DNA from: an uncultured Lachnospiraceae bacterium
GTDB taxonomy: Bacteria > Bacillota > Clostridia > Lachnospirales > Lachnospiraceae
Length of the DNA stretch: 35,105 bases
Direction: 5' to 3'
NCBI GenBank assembly: GCA_945787565.1
Contig: CALZIE010000009.1
Span: 1 to 35,105 of the forward strand
Shown here: positions 7,820 to 16,696 of the stretch, in pieces
Position numbering within the stretch: position 1 is the first letter of the stretch
Layout of the letters: every line of letters begins with the position of its first letter
Notes under the pieces: model-generated
Told to the model about the DNA's origin: nothing
Database searches by the model: none
The model's input: the letters and a program-made list of their open reading frames with translations, nothing else
Translations under genes and position numbers: made by a program

Positions 7820-8842
7820 ATGAAGACAGCAGATTATATTATTGAGCAATTAGAACACATCGTAAATATCCCAAGCCCATCAGGGTTTACGAAAGACGTG
7901 ATGGAATATGTAAGAAAGGAAGCCGAATCACTCGGATATCAGACGGAGTATATTAAAAAAGGCGGTCTGATCATCCATGTACCAGGGAATGGAGAAGAGA
8001 CTCTTGGCTTATCGGCTCATGTGGATACGCTTGGCGCCATGGTACGTTCCATTTCCAGTGACGGAACACTTAACTTTACAAGTGTAGGCGGTTTTACGAT
8101 GAACAGCATCGAAGGAGAATACTGCAAGATTCATACAAGGGACGGACAGGTTTATACCGGAACGATCCTCTGCAAGAGTCCTTCTGTTCATGTACAGGAT
8201 GATGCCAGAACTTGTGAGAGAAAAGAAAAGAACATGCAGATCCGTATTGATGAAGAAGTATCCAGTAAAGAGGAAGTGTTAGCATTAGGCATTCAGACGG
8301 GGGATTACATAAGTTTTGATGCACGTTTTGTTTATACAAAGAGCGGTTTTATCAAATCCAGACATTTAGATGACAAGGCAAGCGTGGCAGTGTTACTTGG
8401 CCTGTTAAAGGAAATCAAGGAACAGGGGATGACACCATCCCGCGGTATTAAGATCTTAATCAGCAATTTAGAGGAGATCGGATTAGGTGCGACTTATCTT
8501 CCAGCAGATATTACCGAATTCATTGCAGTAGATATGGGATGCATCGGCGATGACTTAAATGGCAATGAACATTCCGTATCCATCTGTGCCTTAGATTCTT
8601 CCGGACCATACGATTATGATACGACAACGAAGTTAATCAACCTGGCAAAAGAAGAGAACATTCCATATGTAGTGGATGTATTCCCACATTATGGATCGGA
8701 TGCTTCTGCAGCGATGAGAGGCGGAAATAATATTAAGACGGCTTTAATCGGACAGGGGATCCATGCTTCTCATGGAATGGAACGTACTCACAGAACGGCT
8801 TTAGAAGCTACACTCCACTTATTATTAGCGTACATTCGCTAA
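7820..8842 (+). CDS. M42-family metalloaminopeptidase
   Basis: The 340-residue protein belongs to the M42 family of di-metal aminopeptidases (glutamyl aminopeptidase, tetrahedral TET-like), cytosolic enzymes that trim peptides from the N-terminus. Visible metal and catalytic residues are AHVDTLG (His67, with Asp69 supporting the metals), RHLDDKAS (bridging Asp184 or 185), NLEEIG (catalytic and metal Glu218/219), AVDMG (Asp238) and SHGMERTH near 317-324 (His318). Length is normal for the family. AGGAGG lies nine bases before the ATG. Older annotations call such proteins endoglucanase or cellulase M; the sequence supports a peptidase, not a glycosidase. The next gene starts after about 146 bases without a clear terminator. 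Confidence 0.9.
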   Translation: MKTADYIIEQLEHIVNIPSPSGFTKDVMEYVRKEAESLGYQTEYIKKGGLIIHVPGNGEETLGLSAHVDTLGAMVRSISSDGTLNFTSVGGFTMNSIEGEYCKIHTRDGQVYTGTILCKSPSVHVQDDARTCERKEKNMQIRIDEEVSSKEEVLALGIQTGDYISFDARFVYTKSGFIKSRHLDDKASVAVLLGLLKEIKEQGMTPSRGIKILISNLEEIGLGATYLPADITEFIAVDMGCIGDDLNGNEHSVSICALDSSGPYDYDTTTKLINLAKEENIPYVVDVFPHYGSDASAAMRGGNNIKTALIGQGIHASHGMERTHRTALEATLHLLLAYIR

Positions 8843-8988
8843 AAACTTGCTTTTTTTACCTGTTTTTAATAAAACTTTAATAAGAGATATATAGAAATTC
8901 TTAAGTTTAATAGGTAAGATAAAGGAGTAAGCATGGCCAGAACAATTTTGAAATCTGGCGAATATAGAAAGGAATGGGTGGGGGACAA

Positions 8989-9915
8989 ATGAATAAAGAA
9001 ATTTCAATCAAGACTTCCCGCGTGATTAAAATCATATGTGTGGTTGTAGTTTTATTGATTTTAGTCAGCCAGTCGATGTATACAATCGACGAACAGGAGC
9101 AGGCAGTTATTACGACACTTGGAAAGCCAAGTTCAGAAAGCGAGCCGGGGCTTCATTTTAAGATACCATTTATCCAGAAGGTGCAGTTAGTGGATACGAC
9201 GATCAAAGGTATCGCAATTGGATATGATCAGAACACAGGAGAATCCGTTGGTGATGAATCCTTAATGATTACATCGGATTATAATTTTGTAAACGTGGAC
9301 TTTTTTATAGAATATAAGGTGATTGATCCAATCAAGGCCGTATATGCATCCAGTCAGCCGGTTGAGATTTTAAAGAATCTAGCACAGAGTTGTATTCGTT
9401 CTCAGGTAGGAAGCTATGATGTGGATTCCGTTATTACAACTGGAAAGAATGAGATTCAGGCAGCAATTCGTGAAAAGATCACACAGAAGTTAGAGGAACA
9501 GGATTTAGGCATCCAGCTTGTGAACATTACCATTCAGGATGCAGAGCCTCCGACAGAGGAAGTAATGGAAGCATTCAAGGCAGTAGAAACTGCAAAGCAG
9601 GGAAAAGAAACTGCAATCAACAATGCAAACAAATATCGTAATGAACAGCTTCCACAGGCAGAAGCAAAAGTAGATCGAATCATCAAAGAAGCAGAAGCTC
9701 AGAAAGCAGCAAGAATTTACGAGGCAGAAGGCCAGGTGGCTAGATTTAATGCTATGTATGAAGAATACATCAAGAATCCTTTAATTACAAAACAGCGTAT
9801 GTTTTATGAGACAATGGAAGACGTTCTTCCGGATTTAAAAGTGATTATCGATGGTTCAGAGGGCGGCGTTGAGAAAATCCTGCCGATTGATTCATTTACG
9901 AAGGAGGCTGAGTAA
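8989..9915 (+). CDS. hflK: HflK, SPFH-domain modulator of the FtsH protease
   Basis: With HflC this protein forms a membrane-anchored cage around the FtsH protease and tunes degradation of membrane proteins. From ATG 8989 it has 308 residues: a short cytoplasmic tail, a membrane segment at about 12-30, the SPFH/prohibitin domain (TIDEQEQAVITTLGKP, then GLHFKIPFIQKV) and a long Ala/Glu coiled coil at about 190-260 (EAKVDRIIKEAEAQKAARIYEAEGQ). It lacks the Gly/Pro-rich N-terminus of proteobacterial HflK. ATG at 8974 in the same frame is less likely because AAGGA abuts it; GGTGGGGG precedes 8989 at better spacing. hflC follows two bases after the stop. Confidence 0.88.
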   Translation: MNKEISIKTSRVIKIICVVVVLLILVSQSMYTIDEQEQAVITTLGKPSSESEPGLHFKIPFIQKVQLVDTTIKGIAIGYDQNTGESVGDESLMITSDYNFVNVDFFIEYKVIDPIKAVYASSQPVEILKNLAQSCIRSQVGSYDVDSVITTGKNEIQAAIREKITQKLEEQDLGIQLVNITIQDAEPPTEEVMEAFKAVETAKQGKETAINNANKYRNEQLPQAEAKVDRIIKEAEAQKAARIYEAEGQVARFNAMYEEYIKNPLITKQRMFYETMEDVLPDLKVIIDGSEGGVEKILPIDSFTKEAE

Positions 9916-9917
9916 TA

Positions 9918-10817
9918 ATGGGTGATATCGAACATATCCGTCCAAAACGAACAGGGTTAAAGATCTTAATCGCGGCAGTGATTGTGCTTGCAATCGGGAT
10001 TTTCTCCACGTCAGTTGTAGTAACGGAACAGAATGAATATACATTGATTAAAGAATTCGGAAGAGTAGACAGGGTAATTACCGAGGCGGGAATTTCCTTT
10101 AAGATGCCATTTATTGAGACAACATCTTCCATTCCAAAACAGACGCTTATTTATGATTTGGCTGCTTCCGATGTCATTACAATGGATAAGAAGACGATGG
10201 TAGCGGACAGTTATGTACTATGGAGAATCTCGGATCCAGTTAAGTTTGTTAAAACACTGAATTCCCAGGTTTCCAATGCCGAAAGCAGAATTAATACAAC
10301 CGTATATAACTCCATGAAGAATGTAATCAGCTCCATGTCTCAGGCAGAAGTCATTACAGGACGTGATGGCGCGTTAAGCCAGGCAATTATGGATAATATC
10401 GGAGAAAGCATGGATCAGTACGGAATTGAATTAATCTGTGTAGAGACCAAGCATTTAGACCTTCCAAGTGATAATAAGGCAGCTGTTTATGAGCGTATGA
10501 TTTCAGAACGTAATAATATTGCTGCTTCCTATACGGCAGAAGGTGAATCAGAAGCAACAAAGATCCAGACAACAACGGACAATGAGATTGCGATTAGTAT
10601 TTCTGAGGCAGAAGCAAAGGCTGAAAAGCTGATTGCGGAAGGGGAAGCAGAGTATATGAGAATCCTTTCTGAAGCGTATAAGGATCAGAGCAGAAGCGAT
10701 TTCTACACATTTGTACGTTCTTTAGATGCAGCGAAGGCTTCCTTAACCGGTCAGAACAAGACACTAATCTTAAGTTCTGATTCGCCAATCGCTCAGATAT
10801 TTAATACAATCGAATAG
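9918..10817 (+). CDS. hflC: HflC, SPFH-domain partner of HflK
   Basis: This 299-residue protein pairs with HflK in the FtsH-associated complex. It has one membrane segment at about 13-33, then EQNEYTLIKEFGRVDRV and GISFKMPFIETTSSIPKQTLIYD typical of HflC, a DPVKFVKTL region, and an Ala/Glu-rich coiled coil at about 195-245 (SEAEAKAEKLIAEGEAEYMRI) followed by SDFYTFVRSLDA, a well conserved HflC ending. Its AAGGAGG lies inside the last codons of hflK and the stop-to-start gap is two bases, so translation is coupled and equal dosage is expected. A hairpin at 10824-10900 follows. Confidence 0.9.
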   Translation: MGDIEHIRPKRTGLKILIAAVIVLAIGIFSTSVVVTEQNEYTLIKEFGRVDRVITEAGISFKMPFIETTSSIPKQTLIYDLAASDVITMDKKTMVADSYVLWRISDPVKFVKTLNSQVSNAESRINTTVYNSMKNVISSMSQAEVITGRDGALSQAIMDNIGESMDQYGIELICVETKHLDLPSDNKAAVYERMISERNNIAASYTAEGESEATKIQTTTDNEIAISISEAEAKAEKLIAEGEAEYMRILSEAYKDQSRSDFYTFVRSLDAAKASLTGQNKTLILSSDSPIAQIFNTIE

Positions 10818-10823
10818 CAAGAT

Positions 10824-10900
10824 ACACGTAAAATCCCATGGGAATAGTATAAGTTTACCGTTTTTACCAAGACTTAGATTATACCGATGGGATTATGTGT
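10824..10900 (+). repeat. Long imperfect hairpin between hflC and the lipoprotein hydrolase
   Basis: ACACGTAAAATCCCAT at 10824-10839 pairs with ATGGGATTATGTGT at 10887-10900, and the inner ATAGTATAAGT pairs with ACTTAGATTATA. No T-tract follows. It ends 18 bases before the next start codon and just before its ribosome site, so it may be an mRNA processing or translation-control structure and not a terminator. Confidence 0.6.
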
Positions 10901-10917
10901 GTAGAAAGGAGCCTGTT

Positions 10918-12369
10918 ATGAAAGGAAAGTTATATATTCTTCTTGGAACACTTGGAATTATGGCTGCAGCATTGTCAGGATGCAAGAAAGAAGTAAAGAA
11001 AGAGACGGTTTCGGAAGAGGTGGCAGTGACAGAGGCAGCAACCCCGACATTAGAACCGACAATAGAACCATCGATAGAACCGACGGCAGAGCCAACTGCG
11101 GGAGCGGAGGAGGAGGTTTCTGTCTTTGATGCAGATGCATTATTAGAGCAGACAAAGCAGTATGCAAAAGAGATGGCAGAAGGGGAGTTTAGCAATGTGT
11201 TCTCGAATTTCACCATTGCAGTCAAAGCACAGGTACCGGAGAGCACACTAAAGTCTACTTATGAATCTGTAGTGGAGCCGCTTGGGGATTATATCGGGAT
11301 TTATTCCGGTGAGGCAGATATCAAAGAGGATTATGCGAATGTATACGTAGTATCGGAATATAAGAATAACGGTCTTATCTTAAGCGTGTCTTATAATACG
11401 GATCTTCAGATTCGAAAGATTAACTTAAACTACTATACCTTAAATAAGGAAGTAGAGAATAGTGCGGTTAAGGAGATTGACATTCAGATTGGAGAAGCTT
11501 CTATACCGCTAGACGGAAAGCTGACTCTTCCAGTGGGAGTGGAGAATCCTCCGGTTGTCATCTTAGTACAGGGATCCGGTCAGAGCGATATGGATGAGAC
11601 AATTGGTGCTACAAGCAACAAGCCGCTTCGGGATATTGCATACGGTCTCGCAGAACGTGGTATCGCTAGCATCCGCTATAATAAGAGATATTATCAGTAT
11701 CCGGAGTTAGCAGGGGATGAGATTACGATTTATGATGAAGTGTTGGATGATGTAGGATATGCGATTGAATTTGCAAAGACCAACACACTTGTAAATTCTG
11801 ATAAGCTTTTTGTTGCAGGGCACAGCTTAGGGGGCATGCTTTGTCCAAAGATCGCGACCGATCATCCGGAAGTGTGCGGATTCATTTCTCTTGCAGGATC
11901 TCCAAGAAAGTTACAGGAAATCATTTATGATCAGAATATGAAGTTGTTGGAGAATATGGATAATGTGACAGACGAGTATAAGGAAAGCGTAAAAGCAGAG
12001 TTAGAAGAGATGATCGCAACCATTGAGAATCTGGACGAAACGACAATGAATACCGCTATTTTAGGAGCAACCGGATATTACTGGAATAGTCTGAATGAAA
12101 TTGATACCAAAGAGCTGGTGAAGAATCTGTCCATTCCAATGCTGTTTTTACAAGGAAGCGCTGATTTCCAGGTATATGCGGATGTGGATTTCATGCAGTG
12201 GCAGGATCTGTTATCAGAACGGGATAATGTGAAGTTTAAATTGTATTCGAATCTGAATCATCTGTTTATGGAGTCACAGGGCTTAACGGATACAACAGAA
12301 TACGATGTGATGAACCATGTATCTGAAAATGTAATTGCCGATATGGCAGAGTTTATTATGGAAAACTAA
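10918..12369 (+). CDS. Secreted lipoprotein: DUF3887-like domain plus alpha/beta hydrolase
   Basis: The 483-residue protein starts with a lipoprotein signal peptide ending in LSGC (lipidated Cys22), followed by a low-complexity Glu-Pro-Thr linker at about 43-63 that spans the wall. A DUF3887-like domain (about 70-170; KQYAKEMAEGEFSNVFSNF) precedes an alpha/beta-hydrolase domain with VILVQGSGQSD near the oxyanion loop, the nucleophile elbow GHSLGG (Ser303) and a C-terminal NLNHLF supplying the probable catalytic His. This two-domain form is common in Firmicutes extracellular esterase-like proteins of unknown substrate. The chosen ATG at 10918 has AAAGGAG at correct spacing; an upstream ATG at 10897 in the same frame would swallow that site. 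A terminator follows at 12383-12452. Confidence 0.85.
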   Translation: MKGKLYILLGTLGIMAAALSGCKKEVKKETVSEEVAVTEAATPTLEPTIEPSIEPTAEPTAGAEEEVSVFDADALLEQTKQYAKEMAEGEFSNVFSNFTIAVKAQVPESTLKSTYESVVEPLGDYIGIYSGEADIKEDYANVYVVSEYKNNGLILSVSYNTDLQIRKINLNYYTLNKEVENSAVKEIDIQIGEASIPLDGKLTLPVGVENPPVVILVQGSGQSDMDETIGATSNKPLRDIAYGLAERGIASIRYNKRYYQYPELAGDEITIYDEVLDDVGYAIEFAKTNTLVNSDKLFVAGHSLGGMLCPKIATDHPEVCGFISLAGSPRKLQEIIYDQNMKLLENMDNVTDEYKESVKAELEEMIATIENLDETTMNTAILGATGYYWNSLNEIDTKELVKNLSIPMLFLQGSADFQVYADVDFMQWQDLLSERDNVKFKLYSNLNHLFMESQGLTDTTEYDVMNHVSENVIADMAEFIMEN

Positions 12370-12382
12370 TCAGAGTGATAGA

Positions 12383-12452
12383 AAAAGCGGGTGTATGCTT
12401 TACCAATCAGACTAAAAACGGTCTGTTAAGTAAAGCGTGCATCTGCTTTTTT
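12383..12452 (+). terminator. Long intrinsic terminator after the lipoprotein hydrolase
   Basis: AAAAGCGGGTGTATGCTTTA pairs with the complementary strand of TAAAGCGTGCATCTGCTTTT, with CAGAC/GTCTG at the top of the stem. TT and further T residues follow. The stem is about 30 base pairs with a few mismatches. Confidence 0.8.
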
Positions 12453-12579
12453 ATTCGGGAAGCCGTTTTATGTTTAGAGAATTTTTTTATGATTAGGAAT
12501 ATATCCTGCATAAAACCCGAAAAATAGTGCACTGATAAGAAGTAAGGGGAAGTTCTCTAAAAAAAAGTAAAAAATAGTA

Positions 12580-12608
12580 TTGTAATTTCAAATCATATCT
12601 GTTATATT
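12580..12608 (+). promoter_or_regulatory. SigA-type promoter for clpB
   Basis: TTGTAA (12580-12585), a 17-base spacer and TATATT (12603-12608). Transcription would start near 12615, giving a leader of about 150 bases. I see no CIRCE repeat (TTAGCACTC/GAGTGCTAA) and no tandem GGTCAAA CtsR site around it. Confidence 0.75.
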
Positions 12609-12632
12609 AGTTATAGAACAAAACACAAATTA

Positions 12633-12697
12633 CATCTGATGACAAGGCAAATCAGGCAGAACGGATGGTTAGCCGGGAGGCAGGCCGTGTCAGGATG
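12633..12697 (+). promoter_or_regulatory. Structured 5' leader of clpB
   Basis: CATCTGATGACAAGGC at 12633-12648 pairs, with one bulge and one mismatch, with GCCGTGTCAGGATG at 12684-12697 to close a stem around a GC-rich inner region. A second possible stem is GCAG/CTGC around 12715-12739. It lies between the promoter and the start codon. I do not recognise a known riboswitch class. It may be a thermosensor or simply leader structure. Confidence 0.4.
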
Positions 12698-12763
12698 TTT
12701 TACCATAAGCACAGGCAGGGAGGGCATTCTTTACTCTGCTAGCAAGGAAAGCGAGGGAGCATT

Positions 12764-15364
12764 ATGAATATCAACAAGTTTACGCAGAAATCCATGCAGG
12801 CTGTACAAGACTGTGAAAAGCTTGCATATGATTACGGACATCAGCAGATTGATCAAGAACATTTCTTATATTGTCTGTTAAAAGATAAGGAAGGCCTGAT
12901 ACCGAAACTCTTTACGAAGATGGACATTAATCTGGATGTATTCATGGCTGCTGTGGAAGGCTTGCTTAAGAAGAGACCAAAGGTATCCGGGGGAGAGGTA
13001 TACATCAGTAATGAGCTTAATAAGGTACTGATTTATGCAGAGAACGAAGCATCTGCTATGGGGGATGAATATGTTTCCGTAGAGCATTTGTTCTTAAGCA
13101 TGTTAAAATATCCGAATAAGGAAGTTGCAAATCTGTTTAAGGAATTTAGAATTACAAGAGATCGTTTCTTAGAAGTATTAGCAACCGTTCGAGGAAATCA
13201 GAAGGTGATGAGTGATAATCCGGAAGCGACGTATGATACCTTAGAAAAGTATGGTGTGGATTTAGTAGACCGTGCTAAGAATCAGAAATTAGATCCGGTT
13301 ATCGGCAGAGATTCGGAAATCCGAAACGTAATCCGTATTCTTTCCAGAAAGACAAAGAACAATCCGGTTCTAATCGGGGAACCAGGTGTTGGTAAAACCG
13401 CAGTGGTGGAAGGACTTGCACAGCGTATTGTAAGAGGCGATGTGCCGGAAGGATTAAAAGACAAGAAACTGTTTGCCCTTGATATGGGGGCCTTAGTAGC
13501 TGGTGCTAAATACCGTGGTGAGTTTGAGGAACGTTTAAAAGCAGTTTTAGATGAAGTCAAAAAGAGCGAAGGAAAAATCATTCTGTTTATTGATGAGCTT
13601 CATACGATTGTAGGCGCAGGCAAGACAGAAGGTGCGATGGATGCAGGAAATATGTTAAAACCAATGCTTGCCCGTGGCGAGCTGCACTGCATCGGTGCTA
13701 CAACACTGAATGAATATCGTCAGTATATTGAAAAGGATGCAGCCCTAGAGCGTCGTTTCCAGCCGGTTATGGTAGATGAACCAACGGTAGAGGATACCGT
13801 TTCTATTTTAAGAGGCTTAAAGGAACGTTATGAAGTATTCCACGGTGTTAAGATTGCAGACTCTGCTCTTGTGTCAGCAGCAGTGTTAAGCAACCGTTAT
13901 ATCACCGACCGTTTCCTTCCGGATAAGGCAATCGACTTAGTGGATGAGGCATGTGCACTTATTAAGACAGAATTAGATTCCATGCCGACAGAATTAGATG
14001 ATGTAAAGCGCCGTATTATGCAGATGGAGATTGAGGAAGCAGCTCTCAAGAAAGAGGATGACCGTTTAAGCAAAGAGCGTTTAGAGACTCTTCAAAAAGA
14101 GTTAGCCGAATTAAGAAGTGAGTTTGCTGAATCCAAGGCAAAATGGGATAATGAGAAGGCAGCGGTAGAAAAGGTTCAGAAGTTAAGAGAAGAGCTTGAG
14201 CAGATTAATAATGATATCGCTATGGCAGAACGGAATTATGATCTGAACCGTGCAGCAGAATTAAAGTACGGACGTCTTCCGGATATTAAGAAACAGCTTG
14301 ATTTAGAGGAAGAGAAGGTAAAGAAGGATGAGCATACCTTAGTTCATGAGAATGTAAGTGAAGAAGAGATTGCAAGAATCGTGTCTAGATGGACAGGTAT
14401 CCCAATTGCCAAATTAACAGAAAGTGAACGAAATAAGACGCTTCATTTAGATGAGGAACTTCATAAACGAGTGGTTGGTCAGGAAGATGGGGTATCGAAA
14501 GTAGCAGATGCCATTCTTCGTTCCAAAGCTGGCATTAAGGATCCAACAAAACCAATCGGTTCTTTCTTATTCCTAGGTCCAACCGGCGTTGGTAAGACAG
14601 AACTTGCGAAAGCGCTTGCTGCTGCTTTATTTGATAATGAGCAGAATATGGTACGTATCGATATGTCCGAGTATATGGAGAAATACTCCGTATCTCGTTT
14701 AATTGGGGCACCTCCAGGATATGTAGGATATGAAGAAGGCGGACAGCTGACAGAAGCAGTCAGAAGAAAACCGTATTCCGTTGTTCTGTTCGATGAGATT
14801 GAGAAAGCGCATCCGGATGTATTCAATGTACTGCTTCAGGTATTAGATGATGGTCGTATCACAGATTCTCAGGGCCGTACGGTAGACTTTAAGAATACCA
14901 TCTTAATCATGACATCCAACATTGGCTCTTCCTATCTGTTAGATGGCATTGAAGAGAATGGTGAGATTGCGAAGGAAGCAAGCGATCTTGTTATGAATGA
15001 TTTAAGAGCTCACTTCCGTCCGGAATTTTTAAACCGTCTTGATGAGATCATTATGTTCAAGCCATTGAGCAAAGAGCATGTAGGACGCATTGTAGATTTG
15101 TTATTAGTAGACTTAAATAAACGGTTGTCAGATAAAGAGATTACCATCCGCCTGACTGACGCTGCAAAACAGTTCGTAATCGAGCAGGCATATGACCCAG
15201 TATATGGTGCACGTCCGTTAAAGAGATATCTTCAAAAGACAGTTGAAACATTAAGTGCAAGACTGATTGTAGCTGATAAGGTAGAGTCCACCGATACGAT
15301 TGTTATTGATGTGGAGGACAATCATCTTACCGCTTATGTGGAGAATTTAGAACAGTCTAAATAA
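12764..15364 (+). CDS. clpB: ClpB disaggregase
   Basis: ClpB is a hexameric AAA+ chaperone that works with DnaK to pull proteins out of aggregates. All parts are present in 866 residues: Clp N domain (1-145), first AAA+ module with Walker A GEPGVGKT at 205-212 and Walker [10 protein letters not shown], the long coiled-coil M domain at about 400-525 that distinguishes ClpB from ClpC and ClpA, second AAA+ module with GPTGVGKT near 606 and [15 protein letters not shown], and the C-terminal D2-small domain ([14 protein letters not shown]). There is no ClpP-binding loop signature, as expected. GAGGGAG precedes the ATG. The gene stands alone between its own promoter and a strong terminator. Confidence 0.96.
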   Translation: MNINKFTQKSMQAVQDCEKLAYDYGHQQIDQEHFLYCLLKDKEGLIPKLFTKMDINLDVFMAAVEGLLKKRPKVSGGEVYISNELNKVLIYAENEASAMGDEYVSVEHLFLSMLKYPNKEVANLFKEFRITRDRFLEVLATVRGNQKVMSDNPEATYDTLEKYGVDLVDRAKNQKLDPVIGRDSEIRNVIRILSRKTKNNPVLIGEPGVGKTAVVEGLAQRIVRGDVPEGLKDKKLFALDMGALVAGAKYRGEFEERLKAVLDEVKKSEGKIILFIDELHTIVGAGKTEGAMDAGNMLKPMLARGELHCIGATTLNEYRQYIEKDAALERRFQPVMVDEPTVEDTVSILRGLKERYEVFHGVKIADSALVSAAVLSNRYITDRFLPDKAIDLVDEACALIKTELDSMPTELDDVKRRIMQMEIEEAALKKEDDRLSKERLETLQKELAELRSEFAESKAKWDNEKAAVEKVQKLREELEQINNDIAMAERNYDLNRAAELKYGRLPDIKKQLDLEEEKVKKDEHTLVHENVSEEEIARIVSRWTGIPIAKLTESERNKTLHLDEELHKRVVGQEDGVSKVADAILRSKAGIKDPTKPIGSFLFLGPTGVGKTELAKALAAALFDNEQNMVRIDMSEYMEKYSVSRLIGAPPGYVGYEEGGQLTEAVRRKPYSVVLFDEIEKAHPDVFNVLLQVLDDGRITDSQGRTVDFKNTILIMTSNIGSSYLLDGIEENGEIAKEASDLVMNDLRAHFRPEFLNRLDEIIMFKPLSKEHVGRIVDLLLVDLNKRLSDKEITIRLTDAAKQFVIEQAYDPVYGARPLKRYLQKTVETLSARLIVADKVESTDTIVIDVEDNHLTAYVENLEQSK

Positions 15365-15367
15365 AAC

Positions 15368-15413
15368 AGAATAGATAAAAAATAGAATAGATAAAAAATA
15401 GAATAGATAAAAA
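15368..15413. repeat. Short tandem repeat, 16-base unit, nearly three copies
   Basis: The unit AGAATAGATAAAAAAT is repeated exactly at 15368 and 15384 and again, incomplete, at 15400. It lies between the clpB stop codon and its terminator. It probably arose by replication slippage. Confidence 0.85.
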
Positions 15414-15458
15414 CAGGCAGCATCCAAAGTAAGATCACTTTGGATGCTGCCTGTTTTT
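15409..15458. terminator. Perfect bidirectional terminator between clpB and the AraC gene
   Basis: A 22-base-pair perfect stem (15409-15430 with 15437-15458) closes a six-base loop, AAGATC. The outermost pairs are A-tract/T-tract, so it can stop transcription from both converging genes. Confidence 0.9.
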
Positions 15459-15487
15459 ATAACTGCAATCATCTCTGTTAAGGGGGA

Positions 15488-16360
15488 CTAAGAACGATTT
15501 TTTAATCGGTACATATCTTTGAATTCGGTTGGTGTGCATTTCTTCAAGCTCTTAAAAACCCGGTTGAAGGTTGAAATACTGGAAAATCCAGACTGAAGCG
15601 CGACTTCGGTAATGGCAAGGTTCGGATCTAGAAGAAGCGTTTCTGCGGATTTGATGCGGCGCAGATTCAGATAGTCATAAAAGGAAGTATCGGCAAACTG
15701 CTTAAACAGACGGGAAAAATGAAATTTGCTGAAACCGGCCATAGCTGCGATTTTATCTAATGTAATGTCTTCTGTGTAGTTGCAATCAATGTAGTCAATG
15801 ATCTTATTGAATTTCTCAATGTATTCTTTCTGTTTGACTGCCCGTACATCTGGAAACAATGTGCCGGAATCAATGTGGTTGCGCCCGATTAACACAAACA
15901 TCTCAAGAATCTTTGCATATATGCTTGTTTCCCAGAGGGGAGCGCTATTTAGGTACTCGTCCTTAATCTCTGACATCAGGTTCTGCTCTTGTTCATAGAT
16001 TTCGGGACAGGTGTCTTTGGTAATCAGATGAGCCTGGTTTAGGATCGTAAGGATTCCTTGGGAGGAACTTAAGTCGCGGAGTATGGAAGAATCAAATAAA
16101 AAGATGATGCGTGTCCCGCTTTTAGGTGCATATAGTTCATGCAGTTCTCCCGGCGGGATAATAAGAATATCACCTTCGTTTAAGGAATAGTTTACTTTAT
16201 TAAGGGTTACCGAGTAGGTATTCTCAAGAGGCATAATGATTTCTGTGGCAGTGTGCCAGTGAATGGGATAATTCTCGCACTCATTATTGATATGAAGCAG
16301 AAGAGACGTGCTGTTGGAATAGCCAACTTTTTCGAATACTCCGTTTAATTGAATCGGCAT
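15488..16360 (-). CDS. AraC-family transcriptional regulator
   Basis: The 290-residue protein has an N-terminal cupin-like sensor domain (HWHTATEIIMPLE, then GDILIIPPGELHEL at about 65-80) and a C-terminal pair of helix-turn-helix motifs: ITLDKIAAMAGFSKFHFSRLFKQ and ITEVALQSGFSSISTFNRVFKSLKKCTPTEF, with the typical AraC ending. Such regulators usually bind a sugar and activate glycan-use genes. It is divergent from the GH3 glycosidase and is the best candidate for its activator. Of two in-frame ATGs, AGGAG touches the one at 16369, whereas it sits nine bases before the one at 16360, which I chose. It ends at the shared terminator with clpB. Confidence 0.88.
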   Translation of the reverse strand: MPIQLNGVFEKVGYSNSTSLLLHINNECENYPIHWHTATEIIMPLENTYSVTLNKVNYSLNEGDILIIPPGELHELYAPKSGTRIIFLFDSSILRDLSSSQGILTILNQAHLITKDTCPEIYEQEQNLMSEIKDEYLNSAPLWETSIYAKILEMFVLIGRNHIDSGTLFPDVRAVKQKEYIEKFNKIIDYIDCNYTEDITLDKIAAMAGFSKFHFSRLFKQFADTSFYDYLNLRRIKSAETLLLDPNLAITEVALQSGFSSISTFNRVFKSLKKCTPTEFKDMYRLKNRS

Positions 16361-16474
16361 GTGAATCATCTCCTAATTCTTGCGTTTTATAGTTGATTTC
16401 TTTTGGGTTAACAGCTAATAAGAGAAAAAAGATATTGCATATCATGTAAAAAAGCGAGTAAGAAAAAAGTAGAG

Positions 16475-16600
16475 ATTTGTGAATAAAGGAATGTTATGTG
16501 AATATTTTAAAACATTGCCCAAAATTTGTAAATAAAGATGGGAGATATAATGTAAAATTACGAAAAAATAGGGAGCCCATATTTCGCAATAAGTGAATAA
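16475..16600. promoter_or_regulatory. Repeated TGTGAATAAA-like motifs in the araC/GH3 divergent region
   Basis: ATTTGTGAATAAAG at 16475-16488 and ATTTGTAAATAAAG at 16524-16537 are near-identical direct repeats 49 bases apart. TGTGAATATT near 16497 and AGTGAATAAA near 16590 are further partial copies. AraC proteins often bind direct repeats, so these are candidate operators for the neighbouring regulator. Confidence 0.45.
16546..16551 (+). promoter_or_regulatory. -10 box of a likely activator-dependent promoter for the GH3 gene
   Basis: TATAAT at 16546-16551 is a perfect -10, but no good -35 lies 16-18 bases upstream; that place is occupied by the ATTTGTAAATAAAG repeat. This is the pattern expected when an activator replaces the -35 contact. 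Confidence 0.45.
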
Positions 16601-16696
16601 ATCATGACAAGATTTGGTAGGCATATAAGGTTAAAACATTATAAGCTATAGATAAAGAAAAAGCAGCTGGTTTCAGGAAGAGTGGGAGGAATAAGC

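Noticed and set aside
12764-12790. Possible CIRCE element near the clpB start
   Set aside because: The TTAGCACTC and GAGTGCTAA half-sites are not present; only CTCTGCTAGC-like strings occur.
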